This document shows positions 23,692-32,525 of a stretch of 37,360 bases of DNA, one piece after another. The DNA is from Pseudomonas sp. SJZ074 (lineage in GTDB: Bacteria > Pseudomonadota > Gammaproteobacteria > Pseudomonadales > Pseudomonadaceae). Each line of letters starts with the position of its first letter. Positions within the stretch are counted from its first letter, which is position 1. Under the pieces are notes generated by a model. It was not told the DNA's origin. It worked only from the letters and a program-made list of their open reading frames with translations, and searched no databases. A program made the position numbers and the translations under genes. The stretch is taken from positions 1 through 37,360 of the forward strand of contig NZ_VIUE01000043.1 in the NCBI RefSeq assembly GCF_007828215.1, in the 5' to 3' direction.

Positions 23692-24735
23692 CTAGTTGCG
23701 CGCGGCAGATTGGTGGATGGCGATGATGTCCGACAGCAGGGCGAACGCGGTTTCCGTGCGCCCTGCTCCAGGGCCGGACACGGTCACGGCGCCGAGCAGC
23801 TCGCTGGTGAACGACACGGCGTTGGTGGCGCCACTGATGCCGGCAAGTGGATGCTCGTGACTCAGCAGGCGCGGTTCGACGCTGGCGCTGATGGAGCCGT
23901 TGGCGTGGCGGCTGGCGGCGCCGATGAGTTTCCAGCGGGCGCCGTCCTGGCGGGCTTTTTCGATGTCGGCCAGGCTCAGTGAGGAGATGCCGTTGCACGA
24001 AACGTCGGCGACGGTGAGCTTGGCGTCCAGCAGTTCGTTGGCGAGGATCACCACTTTCAGGCGCACGTCGTACCCTTCGACATCCGCCGTCGGATCGGCT
24101 TCGGCATAGCCCAGCGCTTGGGCTTTGCTGACCGCTTCGGCAAAGCCCAGGCCGCCTTCCATGCAGGTGAGGACGAAGTTGGAGGTGCCGTTGAGGATGC
24201 CTTCGAAGCCGACAATCCCGCTGCCGGCCATCGCCTGTTTGGCAACACGAATCACCGGTGTGCCGCTCATCACCGAGCCTTCGTATTCAAAGGCGACGTT
24301 GTTGCGACGGGCCAGAGCCTTGAGTTCGGCGCCGTGCAGGGCGATCGGGCCTTTGTTGGTGGTGACCACGTGTTTGCCGCGCTCCAGCGCCCAGCGGCAG
24401 AACGAGGTGGCGGGCTCGCCGTCCACCGGATTGGTGAAGGTGGCCTCGGCGATGATGTCCGCGCCGCTGTCCTTGATCACGGCTTCGTTGAGGGCTTCGG
24501 CGGAACCGCCCGGCCACTGCGCGAAGGCGCCTTTGGTGGCGGGCAGTTGGGCAAGCAGCGCGGCATCGAGGCCTTCGCGGCCCATGACCGAGCCGAGGAA
24601 CAAGTCGGTCACGCCGACGATTTTCAGGGTGAAGCCCAGCTCGGTTTTCCACTGCTGGTTACGCTCGGCAATCAGTTGCGCCAATGCCCGGTTCACACCG
24701 CCGAAGCCGACCAGCGCCAGTTTGTATTCAGTCAT
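23692..24735 (-). CDS. Homoserine dehydrogenase without ACT domain
   Basis: A 347-residue homoserine dehydrogenase. It has a Rossmann start (KLALVGFGGVNRALAQLI), HVVTTNKGPIALHG with the conserved Lys, YEGSVMSGTPVIR, GILNGTSNFVLT, and the substrate-site run YAEADPTADVEGYDVRLKVV. Biosynthetic enzymes of Pseudomonas are about 430 residues and end with a threonine-sensing ACT domain, absent here. A form that escapes feedback and pairs with an aldehyde dehydrogenase fits a catabolic direction (homoserine to aspartate semialdehyde). AAGGGA lies about ten bases before the ATG. It is separated from the Lrp gene by a REP pair, so it may have its own promoter. Confidence 0.9.
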   Translation of the reverse strand: MTEYKLALVGFGGVNRALAQLIAERNQQWKTELGFTLKIVGVTDLFLGSVMGREGLDAALLAQLPATKGAFAQWPGGSAEALNEAVIKDSGADIIAEATFTNPVDGEPATSFCRWALERGKHVVTTNKGPIALHGAELKALARRNNVAFEYEGSVMSGTPVIRVAKQAMAGSGIVGFEGILNGTSNFVLTCMEGGLGFAEAVSKAQALGYAEADPTADVEGYDVRLKVVILANELLDAKLTVADVSCNGISSLSLADIEKARQDGARWKLIGAASRHANGSISASVEPRLLSHEHPLAGISGATNAVSFTSELLGAVTVSGPGAGRTETAFALLSDIIAIHQSAARN

Positions 24736-24959
24736 TTTTGTTGTGTCCCTTGATCCGGGTGATGGGTTGTTGGAATCAAGGTTAGGGCCGGGGCCAGGGC
24801 AGTGAAATAGGCCAATTTGCTCTATTTTTTGGGCGTTTTGACCAAGGGCTGGGCAGGGTGGTGAGTGTGGGGAAAAGCCAATGGAAGTTGGCTTTGTGGC
24901 TCAGGTTGACGCAGGGCATTTGGGACAGGATCGCTACCCCCCAGCCAACACAAACCCTC

Positions 24960-25050
24960 TGTGGGAGCGAGCCTGCTCGCGATGGCGTCAGGTCAGTCAA
25001 CATTAAAGTCGGCTGTTCTAGCGCTATCGCGAGCAGGCTCGCTCCCACAG
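24960..25050. repeat. Inverted pair of REP elements (BIME-like)
   Basis: TGTGGGAGCGAGCCTGCTCG + CGATGGCG at 24960 and the reverse complement form ATCGCGAGCAGGCTCGCTCC + CACA ending near 25049, about 35 bases apart. It lies inside the operon, between Lrp and homoserine dehydrogenase, and could reduce read-through or stabilise the upstream message. Confidence 0.85.
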
Positions 25051-25068
25051 AGGGTTATGTGTTGGGGT

Positions 25069-25506
25069 TCAGATTACTGATGACAGTACGAACGAGGTGA
25101 CGGTGTTCTCCACCCCCGGCAATGCCGAAATCTCTTTCCAGACCTTATGCACCCGCTCCGGGCTCGCGGCGCCTACGCGTAGCATCAGGTCGAACTCGCC
25201 GCTCATCACATCGCACTGCTGCACTTCCGGCATGGCTTGCAGGGCCTGTAATACGTCGGCGCCGCGCATGCGGTCGTAGCGGTAGACGAAGATCACTGCG
25301 TTGATGTTCGACGAGGCATGAGCGCCCTCGCCGGTGCGGACGGTGTAGCCCTGGATCGCGCCGTCGCGTTCGAGCCGTTCGATGCGTTGGCGCACAGCGT
25401 TGCGTGAGAGATTGACCTTGGCCGCTAGCTCGGCGTGGGCGGCGCGGGCGTTGAGGCGCAGTTCGGCGATGATGCGTTCGTCGAGGGGGTCGAGGATGCG
25501 CTTCAC
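25069..25506 (-). CDS. Lrp/AsnC-family regulator
   Basis: A 145-residue protein with an N-terminal HTH (LDPLDERIIAELRLNARAAH, AAKVNLSRNAVRQRIERLER) and a C-terminal RAM-type ligand domain (about 65-145; VIFVYRYDRMRGADVLQALQ, CDVMSGEFDLMLRV, VENTVTSFVLSSVI). Family members sense amino acids. It starts nine bases after the threonine-synthase-like stop, so it is in the same operon and is the likely local switch for it. Confidence 0.9.
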   Translation of the reverse strand: MKRILDPLDERIIAELRLNARAAHAELAAKVNLSRNAVRQRIERLERDGAIQGYTVRTGEGAHASSNINAVIFVYRYDRMRGADVLQALQAMPEVQQCDVMSGEFDLMLRVGAASPERVHKVWKEISALPGVENTVTSFVLSSVI

Positions 25507-25515
25507 GGGGGCTCC

Positions 25516-26895
25516 TTACAGTGCGTCGAGCAACTGATGGATCGTGTCGAGTGCGTCCGGCTGGATGCGATGGATCTGCGCCGGGCCATGGGCCGAAACC
25601 GGAAGTGGTTGAACCGCAACATTGATCCCCAACTCACCCAGCAACGCCGCCGATTTGACCGGCGAAATTTCCCCCAGCGTCACCATCGGCGCCACCAGGC
25701 TGCGCCGGTACAAACGCGCCGCGAGCACGCCCGTGGCGGTGTGCGGATCAATGACATAACCGGTGTCGCGATACAGCGAAGTGATCTCCTCCAACGTCTG
25801 CTGATCCGTGACCGCGTAGGAGTCGATGATCATCCGCGCCTGCAACCAGAACTCGTTGGCGATGGTCATTTCGCCGCTGGTTTCGAAACGGTCCATCAGC
25901 GCGCTCACCGCCTGGTCGTCATGCCCATAGAGCTCCCAGAGAAAGCGTTCCAGGTTGGAGAAGATCGACAGGTCCATGGCCGGTGACAGGGTCTTGTTGG
26001 CGCGCAATCGAGAGTAGTGGTTCTTCAAAAACAGTTGATGCAGCGCGTCGTTCTGGTTGGTCGCGACAATCATCTGAGTGATCGGCAAGCCCATTTTCTG
26101 CGCAATGTAGCCGGCATAAACCTCGGCAAAACTCGCCGCTGGCACGCTGAAGCCAATCGGCCGCTGACCGCCGCCCAGTTGCAGCACGGCGTGGAAGTAG
26201 AACACCAGTTGCGCCAGCACACCGATCCAGTTGCTGGAGTTGAAGCTGATCGCCTCGTGCTGCGCCCACGGCCACTGGCGGAACAGGCGGCTGACGAGGG
26301 TCTGGCAGTCGTCAAAACTACCATTGACCGCAAATTGATGAACCCGCGGATGCGCCATCGCTTGCAGCTGTTGAAGCTGGTGTTGCGGTACGCCGGCCTC
26401 CGGGTAAATCACCACCACCGCAACTTCGTCGCAGTGCTTGAACGCTTCGATGGCCGCCAACCCGGTGTCGCCGTTGGTGGCACCGATCACTACGGCGCGT
26501 TGGCCGTTTTTGCGCAGAAAGTACTGCACCAATCGAGCCTGGAGCTGGGCGGCGAAGTCCTTCGAGGAGCGGGTCGGGCCGTGGAACAGTTCCAGCACCC
26601 ATTCGTTGCGGTCCACTTGATGCAGCGGCGCCAGGGAGCGATGGCTGAACTGGCTGCCCGCTTCCTTGAGCATGCGTTTGAGGTCCGCCTCGGGAATCGC
26701 CTCGCCCACAAACGGACTCATCACTCGATAAGCCAGTTCGTCATAGGACAAGGTCGACCAATTGGCAATCTCCTGGGGTTCGAACAGCGGCAGCTCCAGC
26801 GGCACGAACAATCCGCCGTCCGGGGCGACTCCCGATAACACGACCTTTTCGAAATCGACCTGCACGGCCGAGTTTCGGGTACTTACATAGCGCAT
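25516..26895 (-). CDS. Threonine synthase-like PLP enzyme (divergent)
   Basis: A 459-residue protein of threonine-synthase length and order: MRYVSTRN start, GGLFVP, LELFHGPTRSSKDFAAQL with the PLP lysine K112, and the phosphate-loop motif GATNGDTG (138-145). Canonical enzymes read LAFKDF, GATSGDTG and NSINWAR; here these are RSSKDF, GATNGDTG and NSSNWIG. Several changed residues surround PLP and the phosphohomoserine site, so substrate or reaction may differ, for example elimination on homoserine-type substrates. GGAG precedes the ATG, 16 bases after the LysR stop. It is unlikely to be the housekeeping thrC, which normally follows an ACT-type hom. Confidence 0.82.
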   Translation of the reverse strand: MRYVSTRNSAVQVDFEKVVLSGVAPDGGLFVPLELPLFEPQEIANWSTLSYDELAYRVMSPFVGEAIPEADLKRMLKEAGSQFSHRSLAPLHQVDRNEWVLELFHGPTRSSKDFAAQLQARLVQYFLRKNGQRAVVIGATNGDTGLAAIEAFKHCDEVAVVVIYPEAGVPQHQLQQLQAMAHPRVHQFAVNGSFDDCQTLVSRLFRQWPWAQHEAISFNSSNWIGVLAQLVFYFHAVLQLGGGQRPIGFSVPAASFAEVYAGYIAQKMGLPITQMIVATNQNDALHQLFLKNHYSRLRANKTLSPAMDLSIFSNLERFLWELYGHDDQAVSALMDRFETSGEMTIANEFWLQARMIIDSYAVTDQQTLEEITSLYRDTGYVIDPHTATGVLAARLYRRSLVAPMVTLGEISPVKSAALLGELGINVAVQPLPVSAHGPAQIHRIQPDALDTIHQLLDAL

Positions 26896-26911
26896 GGTTG
26901 GCTCCGGCCAT

Positions 26912-27802
26912 TCATTTGAAACGATGTGCCTGCTCGACCAGCCAGGTGGCGAACATGACGGCGTCGGGGTGCTGCTCGGTCCCGGAGCCGCGTACCAGGT
27001 AGAACGACTCGCTGGCTTCGATACGTTGGCTGAAAGGTTCGATCAAGCGTCCATCCTCAAGCATGTCAGCGACCATCGACGACCGGGCCAGAGCGATCCC
27101 CTGCCCCAGTTCGGCCATGCGTAAGGTGCAGACCAGCGTGTCGAACTGCATGCCCGTCGACGAGTCGACGTTGTCGGCACCGACCATGTTCAGCCAGTAG
27201 CCCCAGCCTTCTTCATACCCCAGTACATGCAGCAGCGGATGCTTCGCCACGTCCGCCGGCTGCTTCAGCGGTGAACGCGCCATCAGCGCTGGCGAGCAGA
27301 CGGGGAACAAGGTGTCCCAGGTCAGTCGCTGCGACACCAGGCCGGACCACTGACCATGGCCCCAGCGAATTTCCAGGTCGTCCTCGCCATCCAGCTCCTT
27401 GACCCAGATGTTGCTGATGTAGCGGATGTCGACCTGGGGATGGGCTTGGCGAAAATCCACCAGTTTCGGTGCCAGCCAGTGCACGAAGAATGCGAGGCTG
27501 CCGCGGACCTTGATCGGCCGCCGCTTGTGCTGGCCGAAAATCTCGTTGGTGCCCACCGCCAGCCGGGTGATCGCGTCCTGCACCACCGGCAGGTAGGACT
27601 GGCCTTCCTCGGTCAGCCCCAAACCACGGGGCAGGCGCTTGAACAGCGCCACCCCCAGGTGACTTTCCAGTTGGCGGATCTGCTGGCTCACCGCGCCTTG
27701 CGTCAGGCACAACTCCTCGGCAGCGTGGGTGAAGTTCAGGCAACGGGCCGACACTTCGAATGCCCGCAGCCAGTTCAAAGGGGGTAATGGTTTCTGCTTC
27801 AT
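26912..27802 (-). CDS. LysR-family regulator (GcvA-like)
   Basis: A 296-residue LysR protein. The HTH is at about 10-65 (LNWLRAFEVSARCLNFTHAA, LCLTQGAVSQQIRQLESHLG), with the GcvA-type phrase LFKRLPRGLGLTEEG. The effector-binding domain runs from about 92 to 290. It is transcribed in the same direction as the threonine-synthase-like gene that follows 16 bases later and begins 42 bases after the permease. It is therefore probably co-expressed with the cluster it controls. Confidence 0.88.
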   Translation of the reverse strand: MKQKPLPPLNWLRAFEVSARCLNFTHAAEELCLTQGAVSQQIRQLESHLGVALFKRLPRGLGLTEEGQSYLPVVQDAITRLAVGTNEIFGQHKRRPIKVRGSLAFFVHWLAPKLVDFRQAHPQVDIRYISNIWVKELDGEDDLEIRWGHGQWSGLVSQRLTWDTLFPVCSPALMARSPLKQPADVAKHPLLHVLGYEEGWGYWLNMVGADNVDSSTGMQFDTLVCTLRMAELGQGIALARSSMVADMLEDGRLIEPFSQRIEASESFYLVRGSGTEQHPDAVMFATWLVEQAHRFK

Positions 27803-27844
27803 GATCCGGTTCTCGTCTACGCCCCTTTCCCCCGAGCACGCCGG

Positions 27845-29275
27845 CTAGATAGCGTCGGACGGCTGTGCCAACGGGTTCAGCAGCAAGCGTTGCTCGCGGC
27901 CTTTGCGGGTAATGAAGTACACGAAATAGCACCAGGCGATGAATGGCAAGCCAAAGTACAACGCCACTCGTTGTTCCGGGTCGAATGCAATCCCGACACA
28001 CGCCAGCCCGCAGGATGCCAACGCCCCCAGCGGAATCCACGGATAGCCGCGTACGCGGAACTTGAGCTGGCGGACATCACCGCCGTTGGCGACGTAGTGG
28101 CGGCGGAAAGCGATCTGGCTCGCGGCAATGCTCATCCACACGACGACCACGGCCAGGCCGGAGATCGACACCAGCGCCAGGTAAATGGTGTCGGCGGCAA
28201 ACACGCTGCTGAGCAACGAAGCGGCGCCGCCGGCCATGCTGACGATAATCGCGTTGAGCGGCGTGCCCATGCGGGTCAGGGCCGAGAACTGCTTGGGCAG
28301 GTGCCCTTGGTCGCTCAGGGTCCAGAGCATCCGCGAGGCGGCGTACAAGCCGGAATTGGCCGCCGACAGCAAGGCGCTGATGATCACGAAGTTCATGATG
28401 TCGGCGGAGTACGGGATGCCAATGTAGGTGAACACGGTGACGAAGGGGCTTTCTACGATCCCGGCCTGCTCGCGCGGCAGCAGGGTCGAGAGGACGAAGA
28501 TGGTGCCGACGAAGAAGATCGCCAGGCGCAGCACGGTGGTGCGAATGGCCCGCGGCACGTTGCGTTGCGGATCCTTGGTTTCACCGGCGGCGATGCCGAT
28601 CAGTTCGGTGCCGGAGAAGGCAAACGAAACCGCCAGCAGCGTCATGGCAATCGGCATGAAGCCCGTGGGGAAAAGCCCTTCGCGGGTGAAGTTGCTCAAG
28701 CCGATGCTGTGGGCCTGATCGATGTGCAGCAGGCCGAGAATCGCGCCGCCGCCAATCAGCAGGAACGCGATCACGGTCGCGACTTTGACCAGAGACAACC
28801 AGAACTCGGTTTCAGCGAACAATCGCACCGAGACCACGTTGCTCAGGAACACCACCCCGGCGAACAACGCGCTCCAGATCCACACCGGCGTATCGGGAAA
28901 CCAGCGCGCCATCAGGATACCGGCGGCAGTGAATTCAGAACCGATGGCCACGGTCCAGGTCAGCCAGTACAACCAGGCCACGGTGTAGCCGGTGCCTGGG
29001 CCGAGAAAGCGTGTGGCGTAGGTGCTGAACGAACCGGTTTCCGGCATCTGCACCGCCAGTTCACCCAGGCACATCATCACCATGTACACCATCAAGGCGC
29101 CGATGATGTAGGCGATCACCGCACCCAACGGGCCGGCCTGGTTCACCGTGTAGCCGGACGTGAGGAAAAGCCCGGTGCCGATCACGCCACCCAATGCCAG
29201 CATGACGATATGGCGTGTTTGCATTTCCTGCTTGAAGCCGACCTGCGTACTGAGTTGTTCTTGTTTTATGGACAT
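27845..29275 (-). CDS. APC-family amino-acid permease
   Basis: A 476-residue permease with about 12 transmembrane segments. The substrate-site signature of the amino-acid transporter family is in TRHIVMLALGGVIGTGLFLT (TM1), with GELAVQMPETGSFSTYATRF and SFAFSGTELIGIAAGETKDP. It is close in style to S-methylmethionine/lysine/GABA-type permeases. Start MSIKQEQLS at 29275 is chosen for length; ATGs at 29287 and 29344 are in frame and none has a strong ribosome site. It would import the amino acid handled by the neighbouring enzymes. The exact substrate cannot be read from sequence. Confidence 0.88.
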   Translation of the reverse strand: MSIKQEQLSTQVGFKQEMQTRHIVMLALGGVIGTGLFLTSGYTVNQAGPLGAVIAYIIGALMVYMVMMCLGELAVQMPETGSFSTYATRFLGPGTGYTVAWLYWLTWTVAIGSEFTAAGILMARWFPDTPVWIWSALFAGVVFLSNVVSVRLFAETEFWLSLVKVATVIAFLLIGGGAILGLLHIDQAHSIGLSNFTREGLFPTGFMPIAMTLLAVSFAFSGTELIGIAAGETKDPQRNVPRAIRTTVLRLAIFFVGTIFVLSTLLPREQAGIVESPFVTVFTYIGIPYSADIMNFVIISALLSAANSGLYAASRMLWTLSDQGHLPKQFSALTRMGTPLNAIIVSMAGGAASLLSSVFAADTIYLALVSISGLAVVVVWMSIAASQIAFRRHYVANGGDVRQLKFRVRGYPWIPLGALASCGLACVGIAFDPEQRVALYFGLPFIAWCYFVYFITRKGREQRLLLNPLAQPSDAI

Positions 29276-29385
29276 GGTTGTTCTCATGAAAGTCGTGAGG
29301 ATACGCCCCGACCTCTGCGCTGAGTGACCGCACAGAGGCAACACGGGTCGTCATCCGGTTTTATTATTTTCCTATTCATGAACAC

Positions 29386-29411
29386 CCCAGTGACCGCCTT
29401 GTCGCTGGGGT
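29386..29411 (-). terminator. Weak hairpin between the PLP-enzyme and permease genes
   Basis: CCCCAG-N14-CTGGGG lies 15 bases after the PLP-enzyme stop. The run after it on the minus strand is TGTTCATG, without a proper T-tract, so it would attenuate rather than stop. Confidence 0.35.
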
Positions 29412-29425
29412 CTGACGCTGACATT

Positions 29426-30703
29426 TCAACGGGTGGTTTCGGTGCACACTTCAAGGAGTGAGGCGTGCGTATTCGTTTGCGTCCGCTGTTCCCGCGACGC
29501 CCGGACATAGGCGAACGCCTGCTTCAAATCGTCGAGCAAATCGTCGGTGTCCTCGATGCCCACCGAGACCCGCACCAGCCCCTCGGAGATGCCCAGGGCC
29601 AGCCGTTCCTCCAGGGTGTTTTCGACATGGCTGGTGGTGCGCGCCGGGCCATAGATGGTTTCCACCGCACCCAGGTTGCCCGCGCAGTGGGCGAAGCGCA
29701 GACGGGGCAAGAGCGCTGTGACGGTGTCCATGCCTCCGACCAGGACGAAGCTGACGATGGCGCCAAAGCCAGCCATTTGCGCGCACGCCACGGCGTGGTT
29801 CGGGTGGCTGGACAGGCCGGGATAATTGACCGATTCCACCAGCGGTTCGGTGCACAGGAACTCCGCCAGGGCACGCGCGCTGGCTTGCTGCTGACGCATG
29901 CGCAGCACCAGGGTTTTCATGCCACGAATGATCATGAAGGCCGAGAATGGGTCCAGTGCCGCACCGTTGATTTCCCGATAATGCCGCACCTTGGCCATCA
30001 GGGATTCGCGGCCACAGACCAGGCCACCGAGCACATCGCCGTGGCCGCTGAGGAATTTGGTCGCGCTGTGGATGACCACGTCCACGCCCAATGCCAGGGG
30101 GTTCTGATTGAGCGGCGTGGCGAAGGTATTGTCCGCCACCACCATGGCGCCGACTCGCTTGGCCGCTGCTACCAGACGCTGGATATCGAGTATCTTCAGG
30201 GTCGGGTTGGTCGGGGTTTCCAGGTACACCACCTGGCAGCCCTTGGCGATTTCCCGTTCGATCTCATCGTGATCGACGGTCTCGCACAAGGTCGCTTCCA
30301 CCCCCATGCGTGGCAGGAACTCTTCGAAAATCTTGTTGGTGCCGCCGTAGCTGTCCTTGGTGGACACCACCCGATCGCCCTGGGCCAGGAAGGTGTAGAG
30401 CACACTGCTGATCGCCGCCATGCCGGTGCTGAACGCCACGGCGGACTCGGCCATTTCCAGTTCACGGATCTTGGCTTCGAGGGTCTCGACGGTGGGATTG
30501 CTCATGCGGCTGTAGATAAAGCCCGGCGCCTTGCCCAACGCGACGTCATACCAGGCGTCGATGTCGTCGTAGCCGTAGGCGGCGCTGACCACGATGGGGG
30601 TTTGCGTGGCGTTGTAGGGATGCCTGACTTGCTCGCCACCCCAGACCGCCCGGGTTCCCGCTCCTGCGTTATCAAGCCCTGCGCTGTCAGGTTTGTTATT
30701 CAT
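29426..30703 (-). CDS. Cys/Met-metabolism PLP enzyme (cystathionine synthase/lyase type)
   Basis: A 425-residue fold-type I enzyme. The PLP lysine is in VVIHSATKFLSGHGDVLGG, the ring-binding Asp in VVADNTFATPLNQNP, phosphate contacts in FSTGMAAISS, and the partner-chain motif is YSRMSNPTVETLE. The methionine gamma-lyase active-site cysteine (in a YGCT motif) is Gly here (DSYGGTNKIF), so a plain methionine gamma-lyase is disfavoured. Cystathionine gamma-synthase or gamma-lyase, or homoserine-ester sulfhydrylase activity, is more likely. Start ATG 30703 is used; a GTG at 30718 is also possible, and neither has a good ribosome site. It lies upstream of the permease with a 150-base gap. Confidence 0.88.
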   Translation of the reverse strand: MNNKPDSAGLDNAGAGTRAVWGGEQVRHPYNATQTPIVVSAAYGYDDIDAWYDVALGKAPGFIYSRMSNPTVETLEAKIRELEMAESAVAFSTGMAAISSVLYTFLAQGDRVVSTKDSYGGTNKIFEEFLPRMGVEATLCETVDHDEIEREIAKGCQVVYLETPTNPTLKILDIQRLVAAAKRVGAMVVADNTFATPLNQNPLALGVDVVIHSATKFLSGHGDVLGGLVCGRESLMAKVRHYREINGAALDPFSAFMIIRGMKTLVLRMRQQQASARALAEFLCTEPLVESVNYPGLSSHPNHAVACAQMAGFGAIVSFVLVGGMDTVTALLPRLRFAHCAGNLGAVETIYGPARTTSHVENTLEERLALGISEGLVRVSVGIEDTDDLLDDLKQAFAYVRASREQRTQTNTHASLLEVCTETTR

Positions 30704-30887
30704 TGAGGCTACTCGCACTTAGGGGGGTGAACACTGAGTCACTCAGCGGATCTGGCAGCCAATATAGGGAAAAGAAAACCACCCGAGAAACGATGTTATC
30801 GGTGCCAAAGGTCTGCTTTTTTTAATGGCTGGGTGCGAAGATGCGGCGGGAAGTCGATGCTTTAATCATGGAGAGGGAGCCTTGCCT

Positions 30888-31493
30888 ATGACTGACAAAT
30901 CCGAACTGAACGCCACCCAACACCAGCACATTGCCCCCACGGCGCGAATCGCCTCAAGCGCTGTGCTGGATGGCAATGTGTCCATCGGTGCCGGTACCGT
31001 CGTGGGGCACGGCGCGGTACTCATCGCGGAGGGCGGCGCTTTGGTGATCGGGGAAAACTGTATCGTCATGGAGAATGCGGTCATCCGCAGCACTTCCCAC
31101 GATGACTGTCGGATCGGCAATCACGTGATGGTGGGGCCGCACTGTCATCTGACCGGTTGCCGGATTGACGATGAGGTGTTTGTCGCCACCGGTGCGTCCG
31201 TTTTCAACGGCGCTCGCATCGGCAAAGGCGCGGAGATCCGCATCAACGGGGTGGTGCACATCAGGACCGTGGTAGAGCCAGGCGCGACGGTGCCAATCGG
31301 CTGGGTCGCCGTGGGTGACCCGGCGCAGTACTTTCCTCCGGACCAGCATGAGCAGATCTGGAACGTGCAGAAGGATCTGGATTTCCCCCGATACGTTTTT
31401 GGCGTCGACCGCGAGAGCGAGGGGGCCGTCCGGCAAATGATGGAACGTTACGCACGCTTCTTGCGTGAGCGCAGCGATTCCACGAAAGGTTGA
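30888..31493 (+). CDS. Left-handed beta-helix (gamma carbonic anhydrase-like) protein
   Basis: A 201-residue hexapeptide-repeat protein (about 15-135): IAPTARIASSAVLDGNVSIG, AGTVVGHGAVLIAEGG, IRSTSHDDCRIGNHVMVGPH, VFVATGASVFNGARIGKGAE. Three candidate zinc histidines are spaced as in gamma carbonic anhydrases (H in STSHDD, the HC-H pair in GPHCHL). The C-terminal 65 residues form a helical tail. GGGAG precedes the ATG at 30888. It is divergent from the PLP-enzyme gene. It could be a carbonic anhydrase-like or an acyltransferase-like protein; activity is not predictable. Confidence 0.82.
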   Translation: MTDKSELNATQHQHIAPTARIASSAVLDGNVSIGAGTVVGHGAVLIAEGGALVIGENCIVMENAVIRSTSHDDCRIGNHVMVGPHCHLTGCRIDDEVFVATGASVFNGARIGKGAEIRINGVVHIRTVVEPGATVPIGWVAVGDPAQYFPPDQHEQIWNVQKDLDFPRYVFGVDRESEGAVRQMMERYARFLRERSDSTKG

Positions 31494-31592
31494 CTCTGCT
31501 TGGTCTGCAGGACCTTTGGCGTTGAGGACGAACACCTCGCTGAACAGGCAGGCAACTGACCGACAGTGAAGCATTTGGTGGCGAGTTGACGA

Positions 31593-32513
31593 TCAGCTAC
31601 CCGGGCGAATAACTACCTTCCCCCGAGCATGCCCAGTGGCGACCTTTTCCAACGCCGCCCGGGTTTCCGCCAGCGTGAAGGTTGAGTCAATGACGATCTG
31701 CAACTGCCCCGCACTGAACTGCCGAATCGCTTCCGGAAGGAAAGGCACCGCGCTGGCAAAGAAAACGAACTCACCCGCGTGACCGTCCCGGCCTTCGATA
31801 TTGAACTCCACCAGGGTCGAGATGCGTCCGCCTGGGCGCAGCACTTGCCAGGATTCCTCCAGCGTTTCGCCGCCCAAGGTGTCGAGCACCAGGTCGATTT
31901 CGCCCACGCTGCCCAGGGTCTGGGTTCGGTAGTCGATGACTTCATCGGCGCCCAGGCTTTTCAGCAGTTCGAGGTTTTTTGCGGAGGCCGTTGCGATCAC
32001 ATGGCAACCGGCGAGGCGGGCCAGTTGGATCGCCATGCTGCCGACGCCGCCGGCGCCAGCATGGATCAGCACACGTTGGCCGCGCTGCAACTTGCCGATG
32101 TCGAAAAGCGCCTGGGTGGCGGTGCCATATGCGGTCGGCAATGCGGCGGCCTGTTCGAAACTCATCTGCGTGGGAATGACGCAGAGCTCGGAGGCGGCGA
32201 TGACCATATGGGTGGCGAACGCACCACCCTGCGAGGGGGAGGTTCGGCCGACCACCCGGTCTCCGGCCTTGAGGTCGCTTACCTGCTCGCCGACGGACTC
32301 AATCACGCCGCTGAAATCGGTCCCTGGCGCATAGGGGAATGCCACCGGGAAGATCGGCTGCATGTAACCGGCGAGGATCTTGACGTCCAGCGGGTTGACG
32401 CTGGCGGCCTCGATGCGCACGACCACATCGTTGGCTTGTGGCTGTGGCAATCTCGCTTCGCCCTCGACGACGACATCCGGGCCGCCGAACTCATTAATCA
32501 AAGCGCTCTTCAT
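31593..32513 (-). CDS. Zinc-less NADP-dependent oxidoreductase (quinone oxidoreductase-like MDR)
   Basis: A 306-residue medium-chain dehydrogenase/reductase. The N-terminal GroES-like domain has MKSALINEFGGPDVV and EAASVNPLDVKILAG; the Rossmann part has VLIHAGAGGVGSMAIQLARL. There are no zinc-binding Cys/His sets, as in quinone oxidoreductases. The end ...HARGKVVIRPGS is complete. AGGAGG lies before the ATG. It follows the SnoaL-like gene by 12 bases, so the two form an operon divergent from the LysR gene at 33070. Confidence 0.9.
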   Translation of the reverse strand: MKSALINEFGGPDVVVEGEARLPQPQANDVVVRIEAASVNPLDVKILAGYMQPIFPVAFPYAPGTDFSGVIESVGEQVSDLKAGDRVVGRTSPSQGGAFATHMVIAASELCVIPTQMSFEQAAALPTAYGTATQALFDIGKLQRGQRVLIHAGAGGVGSMAIQLARLAGCHVIATASAKNLELLKSLGADEVIDYRTQTLGSVGEIDLVLDTLGGETLEESWQVLRPGGRISTLVEFNIEGRDGHAGEFVFFASAVPFLPEAIRQFSAGQLQIVIDSTFTLAETRAALEKVATGHARGKVVIRPGS

Positions 32514-32525
32514 GGAAACCTCCTT

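Noticed and set aside
22672..24753. Plus-strand open frames opposite the aldehyde and homoserine dehydrogenase genes
   Set aside because: Same antisense effect; low-complexity Gly/Ala/Val composition and no ribosome sites.
29426..30703. Calling the PLP enzyme methionine gamma-lyase
   Set aside because: The characteristic cysteine of that enzyme is replaced by glycine (SYGGTN), so only the broader family is supported.
27890..30706. Long plus-strand open frames (over 400 codons) opposite the permease and PLP-enzyme genes
   Set aside because: Antisense frames in high-GC codons; composition is His/Gln/Arg/Gly-rich with no domain signal, while the opposite strand holds clear enzymes.
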